Under the pieces are notes generated by a model that searched no databases, was not told where the DNA came from, and was given only the letters and a program-made list of their open reading frames with translations. From Adiantum capillus-veneris (lineage: Eukaryota; Streptophyta; Polypodiopsida; Polypodiales; Pteridaceae): 64,000 nt of DNA. Below are positions 1-15,969 of the stretch, one piece after another (position 1 is the first letter of the stretch; each line of letters begins with the position of its first letter). Both the position numbers and the translations under genes were made by a program. The stretch covers positions 14,073,809 to 14,137,808 of the forward strand of contig CM043959.1 of the NCBI GenBank assembly GCA_014529385.2, in the 5' to 3' direction.

Positions 1-712
<712 letters not shown>

Positions 713-1845
713 GGAGGGAAGCACTCTTGGCTTCAGAAAAAGCAAGAAAGTAACATGTAATTAAAGTCGCAGTGTGCTTATGCTACCCAATTCAATATCT
801 CGGAGGTCTGTACTTCTGACAGATAGGAGTTTCGCCTGGCTTCAGTTCAATGTCTCAAAACTCTATAATGTGGTTGGTTTCTTTGAGTTATCGTCACACT
901 TCCAGCTTTAGGTTTGGACTGCTCTAATCCAAGCATGTGTAACTAAGCAAAAACTAATTCTTTTTTGGCAGATAATATGAGTTGAGTTTTCTTTTGTTAG
1001 GTGCTATTGAGTTCAAGTGGTTTGATTAAGCTTGCAACTTTGATACAAAGTAGAAGATTGGAGTATGTTTACAACCTTTAACTTCCATACTTTCTATGCA
1101 TATCAACTGACAGCCAAAGCGATTTGAGTCTTAGATAGCGTATGTACTGGATGCATCAATATTAAGTTTCTGACTGGGATGTTATTTTCCAATGTGAAAG
1201 TAATGTCTTACGCAAGAGCTTGGTTTAAGTGAGAGCAAAGACTAGATGATGAGCCTTTCTTGACTGATATCTATACAATTGGTGGACAAGCGGTGTATAC
1301 TAATTGGTTTGACATGATTATCTACTAACCTGTACTTTTCAAATTGCACACGCCTGTTACATTTTTAAAAGGCACACATCAAAGCCCAAAATGTTTGTAT
1401 GTGAAATGTCCATTTTCAAGCTTGCTTATGTTGTTGAATATTGCCGGAAAAAAACTTGAAATAGAAGGCTATAGCTAAGAATGGCCCGTTAAAGTTTCAG
1501 ACTTTTTAGCAAGGTTCGCATTTTAACCCTTTCAACTCAACATGTTTCCAAGTTTCAGCATTTCATAGCTACAAGACACCTTTCTATGTCACACCAACTG
1601 CATGTGGAAATCACAGTGTAGATAGCATAACTACAGGCACGCACATTCATGATCCACTCCAAAAAAGGAAGTGTGAGAGACGACCTCACAAATTTAGGAA
1701 AACGATAGATGCGAAATGTTGTGAACCAATAGTGGTTTGTTGCAAGAGGCAAAATGGCTAGAGTACCACCAAATGCGTTTTGTTCATATGAGATCTTCAT
1801 TGGCATTCGTAGTAAGTGATTTGTGATTGCAAATAGTGGAGGGGG
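713..1845. other. E2 3' UTR and intergenic DNA
   Basis: This follows the E2 stop codon. The first few hundred bases are presumably the 3' untranslated region, but no polyadenylation signal could be chosen with confidence. The remainder is AT-rich with no recognisable gene or repeat. Confidence 0.5.
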
Positions 1846-2040
1846 TGTAGAAATAGAGAGAACACATTTATTTACACAGGTTGCGCTTCCGCCATAGCCA
1901 TACATGTACATAAGTGGTTGGTTTCAATCGTTGTTATTATTAATAGTTACATGTATTTATACAACGGGGGTTGTGTGTCTCTTTGTGATACTCTTTCATC
2001 GATTCATATTACAGGTAGACATTAAGCATTAATTCCTATA
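1846..2040 (-). repeat. 3' LTR of the 1.6 kb non-autonomous element
   Basis: It shares with 3363-3484 the segment containing GATACTCTTTCATCGATTCA and the outer TGTAGAAATA end. Its first base pair has decayed (TATAGG in place of TGTAGA on the minus strand). An AT-rich insert near 1890-1970 makes it longer than its partner. Confidence 0.65.
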
Positions 2041-3362
2041 CTCCCCCTTAATGCGAATGTATGTGTTGAGAGGAAGTGTGGATTTCATCCGTAGTGTATT
2101 GGTATGCGTGTGTCTGTTTCTACACTACAATGTGTCCCATTGATGATTTAGAAAACAAAATTTAGATGAATTTCATTAGTTATTGCTCCATTAGTGGAGG
2201 TGGAGTTGATGGCGAGGCTAGGAGATTATCTCTTGAAACTTGCAGGCCTTCAAGATCCTCGAGACAAAATCCTTGTAGTGACATCCTTTAGATCTTCTTC
2301 ATGTGCTTGAAACATCCAAGTATTTCTCCCCCTTAAGCTCACAAGAAGATCAAGTTACATGTCAAAGAAACAATAGAAAGCTTGAGTATACATATTGTGT
2401 CTAGTAGTTAGATTTTTCTTTGATAAAATTACCTAGAGAATGATATATACATTGATGAATTGCAAGGTGGCTAGGCTCTATAGAGATTAACTGTCACGTA
2501 GGTGTGTGGTCTTGTTAGCACCAATTGTTTTTAGAGCAAGGACCTGCTCACGGTAATATACTCATATAAGGAGTTCTTGCAAGGTCGTCATGTTAGCTCC
2601 ATCAAGTTTGATGACATGTCTCTATTGAAACATAATATTGGTGATCGATTTAGAGCCTCAATGATGGGCTCAAGGTGACTGAAGGCACACTGTAGTGCCT
2701 ACAATGATTACATTTTAGATTTTTATAAATACACAGTAGTGTTTGAATATGATGATGTCTCTCAATCGTAAATACTTCTCTAAGAGGAGCTTTTTTGCAA
2801 TCCCAAAATAGCCTTATTGATGAGGCAGTTTTCAGTGTGAGAGTGATGTGGAGCGTGCATGTTGCGAGAAGGATTTTATGTGCTATGAGTAAGGTTGCAA
2901 AAGGGAAAGCAGTTGCAGGTGGCCATAAGGCGGTCATTAAAAGGGGGGGGGGCGGATGACGAGGTCGTAGAGGGTGGCCAGGTGACTGTGGATATGGAGC
3001 TCGACGGCCTGCAAGAGTGTGAGGTAGGAGTGCGAAAATGTACTACTTCCGTTTTAATTACGCAGCGCTGAGAAGCTGGGCGTCAGTTAGATTTCGGTCG
3101 TGGCAACAGCACCCCAGCCGGTCTCCAGTCACCCCCCACAGGCTACTGGGCGACCATACAGCACTATCACTTCACCTGCACACACGCACATGTCTTTGAG
3201 GGGCGAGCAGCAGGTCATAAGCCTGAACAAGATGCTGCCTCCACAAAAACAAGCGTGACCGGCAGAGTACCTTAGCCATTGCCGAGAAGTTGAAGCGTGA
3301 TGCAAGAGTGCGTAGAAGCGTGGGTGGCACATAGGCTCTCTAGGAAAGGAGACCGGATACCA

Positions 3363-3484
3363 TGTAGAAATAAAGAGAAGGGAGAGAACACATTTACACA
3401 GGCTGCGTTTACTACATGTATTCTCTTCGTGATACTCTTTCATCGATTCATATTACAGGCAAACATTAAGCATTAATTTCTACA
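3363..3484 (-). repeat. 5' LTR of the 1.6 kb non-autonomous element
   Basis: This 122-base repeat has perfect 8-base inverted ends (TGTAGAAA and TTTCTACA). It is followed on the minus strand by the primer-site-like TGGTATC at 3356-3362. Confidence 0.65.
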
Positions 3485-3777
3485 GCGGGTGAGGGAGATG
3501 TGAGGGGGACTAATTCCAAGGTGCAAACTTTGAAAAATGAGAAGGGGAAGGAGATGTGTAATAGTCATTGTAGTTGGGCATGAGTAGTATCCATATAGAG
3601 GAAACTAGTCTTGCCTTGTTGACCTTGGTAGGGTTTTTTGGCAATGATGTTAATTAAGATCCGAGTAAAACAAAGGACAAAAGTAAGCAAGAACAGATTG
3701 GAACTAATTGGTGAACAATAAGCAATGGAAAATTGTAAAGATTGAAATGTACTATTGACCTGGATAATGAGTTGTCT

Positions 3778-4270
3778 AACGTAGACAACCTCATTAAGAT
3801 CCCTGTGAAGGAAAATCCGTCTTCACATCCATCTGGACAAGTTCCATGTCCTCAGTGGCTACTAGTCCAAGCACAAGGTGCAATGTAGTCATCTTAGCCA
3901 CTATAGAAAAAATCTTATCAAAATCCACACCTTTCTTTTGTTTGAAACTCTTAGCAATTTTGTTTGAAACTCTTAGCAACCAATCTAGCCTTATGCGTAG
4001 GTTTGAGATCTTCTATCGTGTACTTTTCCTTATACACCCATTTGCAACGTGTCTTGTTTGCCCTCTAGCAACTTTTGATGAGTTCCTCTTCTTTTTGGGA
4101 GGGCTAGGTGACCATTCTGCCCGTCGTCTTCTTGGGGCTAGCATCACTTTCAGAGGTATGAGGGGTGTCACTTTCGTACCTCTCCCTTGAAAGTTCAAGA
4201 CACCTTCTTCTTGAGCAGTTTGCCTTGAAGGTCCTTCTGGTATTTCCTCTTCATTACCCAAAGAGATTTA
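3778..4270 (-). pseudogene. Ty1/copia reverse transcriptase N-terminal fragment
   Basis: Minus-strand frames give the copia pattern HKARLVAKSFKQ, then KGVDFDKIFS, then MELVQMDVKTDF. These match the family's KARLVAKGF...GVDY.EIFSPV...MDVKTAFL block, which lies just before the first catalytic aspartate region. An 18-base direct duplication (TTGAAACTCTTAGCAA at about 3942 and again about 3963) breaks the frame, and stops follow. Upstream minus-strand reading at 4013-4470 is low-complexity and could be linker sequence, but I do not recognise it. Only about 160 codons of the roughly 1300-codon polyprotein remain. Confidence 0.75.
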
Positions 4271-4710
4271 TCTTATTGAGTTCACTAGGAGGCCTCATAG
4301 AAACTCTCTTCTTGGGTACTTGGGGAAACTTGAAGGAATTTAATTTGACTTTGAACCTCCACTTGCCAACAAAATAGTTGACAACTGTGCGACCATCATC
4401 AAATGTTACACCATGAGCTAGATCTAAGTTGTCAATATTAATTGCATTCTTTTGATTATGTTGTGCCATGATTAAATTTTCTTGTATGTGTATGCTAACT
4501 CTTTCCTTGGAACTTTCAAAACTTTGGCTACTACTCTTGTCTCTTCAAAAAAGTGCTCAAGCAACTACACTCGTGATTTATAATATTATCAATTGCAAAG
4601 AGTAGTGGAGTGGGTTTGACATTGCTAAGCTGGCACCGGTTCCTATTGAATTTGTTAACATCTCAATATTGGTTAATAATGGCTAAGCCATAGAAAGACT
4701 CTATTATTAA
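4271..4710. other. unrecognised stretch beside the copia fragment
   Basis: There is a short minus-strand open frame (4254-4469) without motifs I can assign. It may be the left-over part of the copia polyprotein before the reverse transcriptase, or chance. Nothing else is seen. Confidence 0.3.
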
Positions 4711-5023
4711 GACTCCGACGTCAACCATAGACAATAAGCCCACGATGAGAACTCAAAGGTCATGTGTAAATGCGTATACTTTTTTGCATCTTGTTTGCAA
4801 CAACCAATATGTGCACCACGATGTTCATAAAAAACAATTCCTCCAGCAATAATCACCTCTTTCTTGTATAACAGTCTCCGACGTCAACCATAGACAATAA
4901 GTCCACGACGAGAACTCAAAGGCCATGTGTAAATGCGTAGATTTTTTTGCATCTTGCTTGCAACAAGAAATATGTGCACCACGATGTTCATAAAAAACAG
5001 TTCCTCCAGCAACAATCCCCTCG
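4711..5023. repeat. 163-bp direct tandem duplication
   Basis: Two copies begin at about 4711 and 4874, each with CTCCGACGTCAACCATAGAC near its start and CACCACGATGTTCATAAAAA near its end. They differ at roughly a dozen positions, so the duplication is not recent. No coding role is seen. Confidence 0.85.
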
Positions 5024-5955
5024 TCAGTGATACGTTTCCTTGACTGCAACATCGATGGCTATACTAGCTTCACCTTGTACAACCCTTTTCTTTGGCCATT
5101 GTTGCCAAACTTGCATGAGGGTTTGAGACCACCAACAACGATTGAATTGTTATTATTTTACAAATGGAAGATTATAACACTAGTTGATGTGCCACCCATG
5201 CCATCACTCGAAAACCCTATCCTCTACATGCTACCCCTATGATAGTACCAAGGAAAAGAGTTTTTCTTTCTGGTATGGGACAAATATGTGCGCTCACAAG
5301 AAGGCCAAGCCAATAGGATACACAATAGTGGGTTACTTCAAGAAGATGCATATTCAAGGTGGTAGCACTCTCAAGGGCATTGGAATTGACAACCCATGTG
5401 GAGCTCAATGACTCGGCCAACCATCTAAATTGCCAAGGGCAAAAAACCTGAGCATCAATGAAGGGGAGTCCAATGGGAGCAAGAGAGGTTCTAGCGCATG
5501 AAGCAACACAGGGTTGAAGGGCATTGAGGCTGCTCCATGCAGGAGTGGAGGTCGGGATAGTCATATAAAAACATGACAACACTGTACATTCCGAAGATAC
5601 AAGCAAGCTTCAAAGTTTTAATGTGATTATAAACCTCCATGCCTATGTTTTTGCTAGGTTGACACAACCGAGAACAGGTTGTCAAGAGTACAATTTTGAT
5701 TAAGGTAGATCATTGAAAAAGGATGGAATCTCATAGAATTTGAACTACACTCAATTTTCAAAGGCTCTTGGTAAGGAGAATGACCCAACAAGGACTCAAC
5801 AACTCAATTTCGGCATTGATCCAACATGCCATGCAAATCAATCAAAAACAACACGTAGAGGCCTTCTTCTTCCTCTAATTTTTGAAACTCAATTATAAAG
5901 AGTCTAGATAATGAATTATTGAATGATAAAAAGATTCTATTGTGTACCCCAATGC
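5024..5955. other. unrecognised intergenic DNA
   Basis: A 129-codon minus-strand open frame (5217-5606) and overlapping plus-strand frames are present, but neither shows a domain I recognise or a consistent signal, so I do not call a gene. Confidence 0.3.
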
Positions 5956-6060
5956 TCAAGAAAAACCTAGGTTTAGTATAATCCCACATACAAATTTTCT
6001 CAACTATCTCTAATGTACCTTGGAGGCCCTTGCCATGTGACATAAGGAAAGGGATTGGAA

Positions 6061-6100
<40 letters not shown>
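6061..6100. repeat. poly-G run of 40
   Basis: Forty consecutive G residues, directly visible. Runs this long are unstable in vivo and are error-prone in sequencing, so the length should be treated as approximate. Confidence 0.95.
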
Positions 6101-6102
<2 letters not shown>

Positions 6103-6134
6103 AAGAAAGAAAAAGAGTGGATTGGGTGCCAAAG

Positions 6135-6136
<2 letters not shown>

Positions 6137-6194
<58 letters not shown>
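6137..6194. repeat. (TC)n microsatellite
   Basis: About 29 uninterrupted TC units, 37 bases downstream of the poly-G run. Confidence 0.97.
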
Positions 6195-6197
<3 letters not shown>

Positions 6198-7049
6198 AGG
6201 AAGGGCCATACACTCTTAAGATTTAATTTGAATGTTAGGACACCCACAACAATTGGAGGAAAAAAATTAGGTTTAATAAAATCCTATCTAAAATTTTGAA
6301 ATTTATCTCTAATTGCGAATGGCTTTTATCAAGCATGTTGAAGCGGCTTGCCAAGAAGAAGAAGGTAGGTCCTTGATAGAAATATAGTGTACTTGCAAAA
6401 ATGTTCGGGTATGTTTTGGGTCACCGTGTGCATATGTTGTATTGGTTGGAGACCCCTCTGCAAAGGATATGCCAAGGTCTGCATGTATTCTTTTTGAGTT
6501 AATTCAAATCAAGCTCTTAACAACATTAGAAAAAAAAACTACAAAGGTTAGCAAACATAAATTAAGGTTTAAAGAATCTACAAAGTGCATATAAGTTTAG
6601 TGAAAAAATATTCAAATATAGTAAATTTGACTCTAAAATGTTTGAAAAAGGTATGGTATAGCGAAATGCTTGAAAAATCCTCAATTTAGTGTAATCCCAC
6701 ATGAAGATTTGAAATTTATCTCTAAATTATAGATTTGAAGGTGAGGAAACCTACAAACTATAGAGAAATTGAGTGTAAAAGTCTTCAAATATAATCAAGT
6801 TGTCCCTAAAATGTCTCATATGCAAGCTCTCTAAGTTTTTAGGAGAAAGCACTATACCTCAATTCGATTTAGTGTAACCCCCCTTACAAAACTTTGAGAT
6901 TTGCCTCAAAAATTCTAATTTACCTTCAAACGCTCGAGAAAACCTAGATTTAGTGCAATCCAAGAGGAGGAGACTCACCAAACTCACCACAAAGGATCTC
7001 CTCTATGCCATGCTTGGGGAAAGGTAAGAGAACATGATGCTTTTATTCT

Positions 7050-7450
7050 CTTTGACACTGTAGGGTTCTACTCACAATTTTATATCTATAGAGTTGGCCA
7101 CCAAGCTAGGCATACAAGCCTACGAGATGGGAGATGTCCTACCCGACAGTGCTTTCAAGGGGCAAGAAGCTTCAGTCACTCCCTTAATCGAGAAATTGAG
7201 GCTTCATGTCCAAAGCTATGTGGACAAAGAGGACTTCTTTATCTCTCCTCTCAAGCATGAGGATGTAATCCTAGGGGCACCATGGTTTGACCACCTCGCT
7301 GCCAATGTTAAATTTTCTGAAAGGAGAATCTCCTTTAAGTTCAGGGAAAAAGACATGTATATAGATGCTAAGGAAATGGGTAACACTATCCCCATTGTAC
7401 ATACACCAGCTTTCAACAAGTCAATAAAGAGCTCTATTTCCGTGTACATG
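7050..7450 (+). pseudogene. gypsy aspartic protease fragment
   Basis: GSTHNF-like coding (near 7070) follows the position of the active-site aspartate but is shifted out of frame by an extra base. It continues into ELATKLGIQAYEMGD, then VILGAPWFDHL (about 7270), the conserved ILG.PWL block of retropepsins. In life the protease would release Gag and Pol products. Confidence 0.75.
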
Positions 7451-7499
7451 ATTTTTGTTAAAGATTCTCAAAATGAACCGAATGCTTTAGCAAAAGAAA

Positions 7500-8655
7500 A
7501 TAAAAGCAACCAAAAGGAATTAGAGTTATCCAATTTTCTCAAGGGGTTTCAAGATGTTTTTATTGATGACATCCCTTGTGAGCTACCTCCTAAACGAGGT
7601 AATGATGACCATGCAATTGAACTTCTTCCAGGAAGTTCACAGCCTAACAAACCTCCTTATAGAGTTTCTCAAGCTCAACAAGAGGAGATTATGCGGCAAG
7701 TTAGTTGAGAAGGGCATGGTTAGGCCTAGCTCATCTCCATTTTGCTCACCTGTGCTATTAGTGCAAAAGAAAGACGGCACATATCGTATGTGTGTCGACT
7801 ATAGAGCACTAAATAGGATCACTATCAAGAATAGGTTTCCCGTTCCACGGGTAGAAGACCTATTTGATAAGCTACAAGGATCGACCTAAAAAGTGACTAT
7901 CATCAAATACAGATAGTTGATCAAGCTTGACATTGTAAAGACCGCATTTCGCACCACATTTGGTCTTTATGAATACATTGTCATGCCTTTTGGCTTGACC
8001 AATGCACCAGCCACATTCAACCGCTTGATGGAGAAGCTGTTCAAGCCTCATCGAACCTTCACTGGAGTGTTCTTTGATGATATTATCATCTACTCTTATT
8101 CATTAGACGAACACAAGCAACACCTCCAGGTAATATTTCAAGTTTTAAGAGAGAATAAACTTTATGTTAATCGAAAGAAAAGTGAATTTTTCTTGCAAGA
8201 GATTCAATATTTAGGTCACATTATCTCTCAAGATGGCATCCAAATGGATCCATCAAAGTTAGAGGTAATAAAAGGATGGCCTAAACCAAAGAATCTTCAT
8301 GAACTAAGAAGCTTTATAGGTATGTGTGCATACTATAGACGCTTCATAGAAAAGTTCTCACAAATTGCGGGACCATTACATGACCTAACAAAGAAAAGCG
8401 TTAGCTATACATGGCTTGCTAGAGAACAATGCTTTCGAAAATCTTATCTCTCAACCTGTGCTTACACTACCGGATCTCTCAAAACCATTTGAGGTCCAAT
8501 GTGATCCTTGTGGTGATTGCCTTGGAGCTGTTTTGCTTCAAGAAGGGCACGCCATAGGCTATGAAAGTTGAAGGCTCGACCCTGTTGAGCAAGCTCTAGG
8601 CATATATGAAAAGGAACTCCTTGCAGTTCTACATGCCTTAGACCTCAAGTGAGGA
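7500..8655 (+). pseudogene. gypsy reverse transcriptase and RNase H start
   Basis: Blocks in order: [10 protein letters not shown] (about 7570), [20 protein letters not shown] (7730), [20 protein letters not shown] (7790), [16 protein letters not shown] (7980), then the catalytic box as VFFDDIIIYS (8070), with Phe in the place usually held by Tyr. LGHIISQDGIQMDPSKLEVI and LRSFIGMCAYYRRFI follow, typical of gypsy pol. RNase H (CDPCGDCLGAVLLQ, about 8500) is cut off. A stop lies after LQGST at about 7888 and further frame breaks occur after 8430. It copied element RNA into cDNA when active; not functional now. Confidence 0.9.

Positions 8656-12445
<3,790 letters not shown>

Positions 12446-12475
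<30 letters not shown>
12446..12475. repeat. (CA)n microsatellite, about 15 units
   Basis: Directly visible short CA tract. Confidence 0.95.
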
Positions 12476-12479
<4 letters not shown>

Positions 12480-15258
12480 TTTGAACTCCGCTCATGTCCT
12501 CTCGTCCATCATCTCTTTGCTTTTCTTCAATAAGTAGAAGCCATTCACAAGTATTCCTCCCATTCTTTGTCATGCTCATGGAATGATCATATGACGGATC
12601 CCTATTTTCTCCATTAAGCAATCAATGTCAATCACCAACTTTCATGAATACTTATAGTATTCTTTTCCAAACAACACTCATGAATGTTTGCATGATGTAT
12701 AAATAACCTGATCAATATCAACTTTGGATTATCCTGTATAAATCTTTGGCTATGATACTAAGTATGCAAGAATTATACAATTTACACTCTCATGATTATT
12801 TTAATATCCATAAGAGTGCACAAGCAATAACATAGGGGAGAAGTTCTCAACCCTTGACCTAACACGGAGTTTAAAGCACGAGCCAAACTTTATTGGGTAC
12901 CCTAGTGGCTAGTGCTATCTCTGGATGTGTATGAATGGAAGTTTACTCGAAAGAAATGATCAAGTGGAGGGTGAATATATGTGTACTTTGTATTGCAAGA
13001 ATAAACACAGAGAGAAAAGTGGAGGGTGAAATAGAGTGCATAGATGACATAAGAGGATCACAAAAGAGAATCTTTCAATTGTCCATTTAAATAAAACAGA
13101 TAAGCCATGCATTTATACTATAAAAAACAAAGTATACCATAACGTTAAGATCACAAATGACTAAGTAGAAGAACTGGACCTTGTGTAGGGATAAGTGGTC
13201 CATCTATCCACATCTGTTTCTATTATAAACAAAGAGAATTTCTCTTGGTCGAAAGAGAGATAGAACACCTTTAACTTACATAATCTAAACATAAGCCAAA
13301 GCCACTTCATCTCCCTCCATGAAGCCGAGCACTTAAAGAATTACAAATACTAGTAGGTGATACGATAACAACACCAACCATATCAGTTCAGGCTCCATGC
13401 CTCTTCAATGTCACACTAGGTATTTAGACCCAAGCCAAGGCAAGATCCCTGACACGTTAGCCGTGTAGGTCATTCAACTCGTGATGCACTAACCATATAA
13501 ATGAGCCTTAAAAAAAGGATCTAGGCTCCATCCTTTTGTCTAAGACTAAGCGATGTAGGTGGCATAATCTTATATTGACGCTGTTATGAGAAACATAGCA
13601 CATGAGTCCAACTATATCATATCATCTTGTATATGCATAAAATAATCATTTCCAAGGTAATCAAGATGCAGAAGGTCTTTACCCTTACACATGTGACATA
13701 ATCCATCAACAAATCTTGAAGTAGAAAATTATAGGCAAAACTGCCAAGAGAAAAGGCTCTCCGAATCTCAAACTGATCCTTGATTTCCTAGCCTTTAACT
13801 GAACAAAGGTTTAGAAAAATCTCAAATCACTTCTCTAACCTAGTTCCATTGATAATTAAATCTCTAGCTGTCTACCTGAGTTTTTCAACTCCTATCTGCT
13901 CCAAAGCATTCCCACCTTTTCCTAGATTAATGCTTGAAGTGTGCAACAAGGTCTAAAACTCCTTTGAATAATCCAATCCAAAACCATCACCATAATCCAA
14001 ATCTTCATCACATAGGGGAGCACCCCACCCTACTCTAAGTGATGCACATTCATCCTGCAAAACCAATTTAGCTCGTTTCATAGCTTTGAAAATTTTGGCA
14101 ATACAACCATTTTACAGAAAAAATCAAGATCCACTCCAATTTCCATAACCAAAAAAATCACCCACCATAACTTTATCGTACTTGCTGCAATCGAGTCTTA
14201 CCATAATCCAAGCAAAATCTTGCAAGCAGAGAAAAACTCGAGCAAATATCTATGGTTGTGTTATAAAATTTTCATAGAACCATACAAGTTATATCAAACC
14301 AAAATTTGCCATAACCTTTTAGGGCACCTCACATGAGGATTTCACATCTTAACCACACAGGATCACAGTATACTTACTAATTTTGAAAAATTGGACAAAG
14401 TCCCCTTTGTGCGTAGTGCAATATCTCAAAAAATACCATAACCCACGTCTTAAGGATGACTATGAAACTTGTATACAATAGAAGAAAGCATAATTTGGGT
14501 ACCACCATATCTAAGCCCAAGGTAGTAGGCATAAAGGTTGGATTTGTGCCAAAGATGTGGGTTACAGAATATAGATATGTGAAAGGGGGGAATAGTGAAA
14601 GTAACAAGGATCAAAAGGTGATTTCTTGTTTTTTAAGTTATATTCTACAAGAAAGCTAATATTAGTCTTGCTTTTGCATACAAATAATCTCATGTGGTGA
14701 AATTTTTGACAAGTTTATTGTGTAGAACGGTACATTCATGGGATGTGCTTTTGACAGTTGCAAATATTCTACCCTTGGGGACTACCTAAAAGATCTAAAT
14801 TCCTTGATGTTTCTTCTGCTCCATTTGTATCCTCTAGGTACAATGCCTTTAAAAAAGTTTCTTAAAAAAGAGATAAGTAATCTTAATGTAATTTTAATTT
14901 CATTGATAAGAACCAAAAATAGTTTGCTATCTTTTCATGCTATCCTTTTTAGCTTGTGTGTGAAAAAAATTGTGTTCTAGTTTTAAACTTGCTTATAATG
15001 TTAAGATATGTCCTTATGGATGATAATGAGTGTATGCTTTTTGTAATCAATTTTTGGATTAAAGTGGTATCTCCAAGGCATATATACCTAAGATACACGA
15101 GTGTTTGGCAATGGTACAATTGAGATACTTTTGATATCTCTCTCTCCATTTAGCAGCTTCATCACATTAGCAACACGTGTGTCAAAGCAACATGCCCAAT
15201 TGTGTCCAAAAAAGCATGTAAATCTAGTGTCAACAATTCCCCATGGATATAATTGTCC
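12476..15258. other. unrecognised AT-rich DNA
   Basis: Only short unsupported frames on both strands. The largest complementary pair (14377-14659) is simple, hydrophobic or low-complexity and carries no motif. No repeats worth naming were seen. Confidence 0.35.
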
Positions 15259-15296
15259 AAGATGTTTAGTGCCACTTAAATGGCACTAAACATCTT
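15259..15296. repeat. 16-bp perfect hairpin
   Basis: Arms AAGATGTTTAGTGCCA (15259-15274) and TGGCACTAAACATCTT (15281-15296) are exact inverses with a 6-base loop CTTAAA. There is no terminator-like T run. It could be a decayed transposon end pair or a small-RNA-like foldback. Confidence 0.9.
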
Positions 15297-15479
15297 AAGT
15301 GGCTTAAGGTTTGCTTCACTCTCCGAATGCTTGAAACCTAAGCTGTGTATAAATTTTCTCTTTTGTGAAACTTTATATTGAATATCTCGCCTCATAATGC
15401 ATACATAAATAAGGTAGCCACTAGTATGCTAATGAAGAGTGAATCAAAGTAAACAACATAATGAAGAACTAGGTTCAAA

Positions 15480-15885
15480 CCTATCCACAATAGTAGAAAT
15501 AGGCTTACAATTCTCAATACTAAATCTACGAAGCAATGTCTCAAAGTACTTTGTCTAACGCTTCATTGCACGACATAAATTATACATATAAATTTTGATG
15601 CAAAAGACCCAAATTTTTTACCGACTCTACTAACCCAATAATAGGCATTGATTGCACATGTGAGAATATTCTTGCTAGGGACATTTTCAAGATAAGTAAA
15701 CATGATTCCTAAATTTACAATATGTGCATCATTAACAAATAGTTAATGTGATGTAATGTATTTGATATTCCCGCCAGGGACATTTTCAAGAGAAGTGAAC
15801 AAACGATAAGATGTAATGTGCGAGTAATGTGCTTGGTTGTACCACTATCAAAATACCAAACATGATCCCCAGATTTACAAGATGT
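15480..15885 (-). pseudogene. Ty1/copia protease / pre-integrase fragment
   Basis: On the minus strand GDHVWYFDSGTTKHIT (about 15865-15815) matches the copia protease active site (W.FDSGA..HMT). After a one-base frame change come FTSLENVPGG and NIKYITSH (about 15800-15745), like the copia FTSLE...N block. A second, diverged version of FTYLENVP follows at about 15690, so part of this block is duplicated. Stops throughout. It belongs to a different copia copy from the scrap at 3.8 kb or to a separate decayed insertion. Confidence 0.6.
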
Positions 15886-15969
15886 GCATCATTTACAAAT
15901 GAGTCGCATCGAAACTATGCACTAAAAGCTAGTTCTACATGTTGCACAACATTTTTTTGAATCTGCATT

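Larger units (their letters stand above)
1846..3484 (-). mobile_element. non-autonomous LTR retrotransposon (TRIM/LARD-like)
   Basis: Two related terminal repeats in the same orientation (1846-2040 and 3363-3484) bound about 1.3 kb with no gag or pol. Read on the minus strand, the right repeat starts TGTAGAAA and ends TTTCTACA. It is followed at once by TGGTATCCGGTCTCC (3348-3362), which shares its first seven bases with the initiator-Met primer site common in plant copia elements. A polypurine tract (TTAAGGGGGAG, 2041-2051) directly precedes the left repeat. The flanking five bases are GGGGG (1841-1845) and GCGGG (3485-3489), a possible target duplication with one mismatch. The left repeat is about 70 bases longer than the right. 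Structure and strand are read from sequence; mobilisation by a copia partner is inference. Confidence 0.65.
5956..6970. repeat. five diverged copies of a roughly 60-bp repeat
   Basis: Units near 5956, 6261, 6666, 6856 and 6931 share the pattern AACCTAGATTTAGTGTAATC, followed by a variable CCCACAT-like stretch and then TTTGAGATTTATCTCTAA. Several are preceded by AATGCTCGAG or a variant. Spacing is irregular (about 75-405 bases). It looks like an old scattered or satellite-like repeat interrupted by the poly-G and (TC)n tracts. Confidence 0.6.
6985..8655 (+). mobile_element. truncated Ty3/gypsy element (family 1), protease to RNase H
   Basis: This is a diverged copy of the same family as the element at 32440-39934. 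Corresponding protease and polymerase stretches can be aligned by eye over most of its length. It begins inside the protease region near 6985 and stops inside RNase H near 8655, with no LTRs. Stops and frameshifts are present. The internal segment that should lead from the first RT block to the QxDxxKTAF block is deleted near 7890-7920. Confidence 0.85.

Noticed and set aside
1555..1911. 118-codon minus-strand frame
   Set aside because: It overlaps the LTR boundary of the 1.6 kb element and shows no motif, so it is taken as chance.
4711..5023. CRISPR-like or other repeat-spacer array
   Set aside because: Only two direct copies with no intervening unique spacers, in a plant genome; it is an ordinary tandem duplication.
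6030..6299. Open frames through the poly-G/(TC)n tract on both strands
   Set aside because: They are translations of homopolymer and dinucleotide repeats (poly-Gly, Leu-Ser repeats, poly-Pro) and have no other coding signal.
15259..15296. Transcription terminator
   Set aside because: A hairpin without a T run or neighbouring gene in a plant nuclear genome does not support this call.
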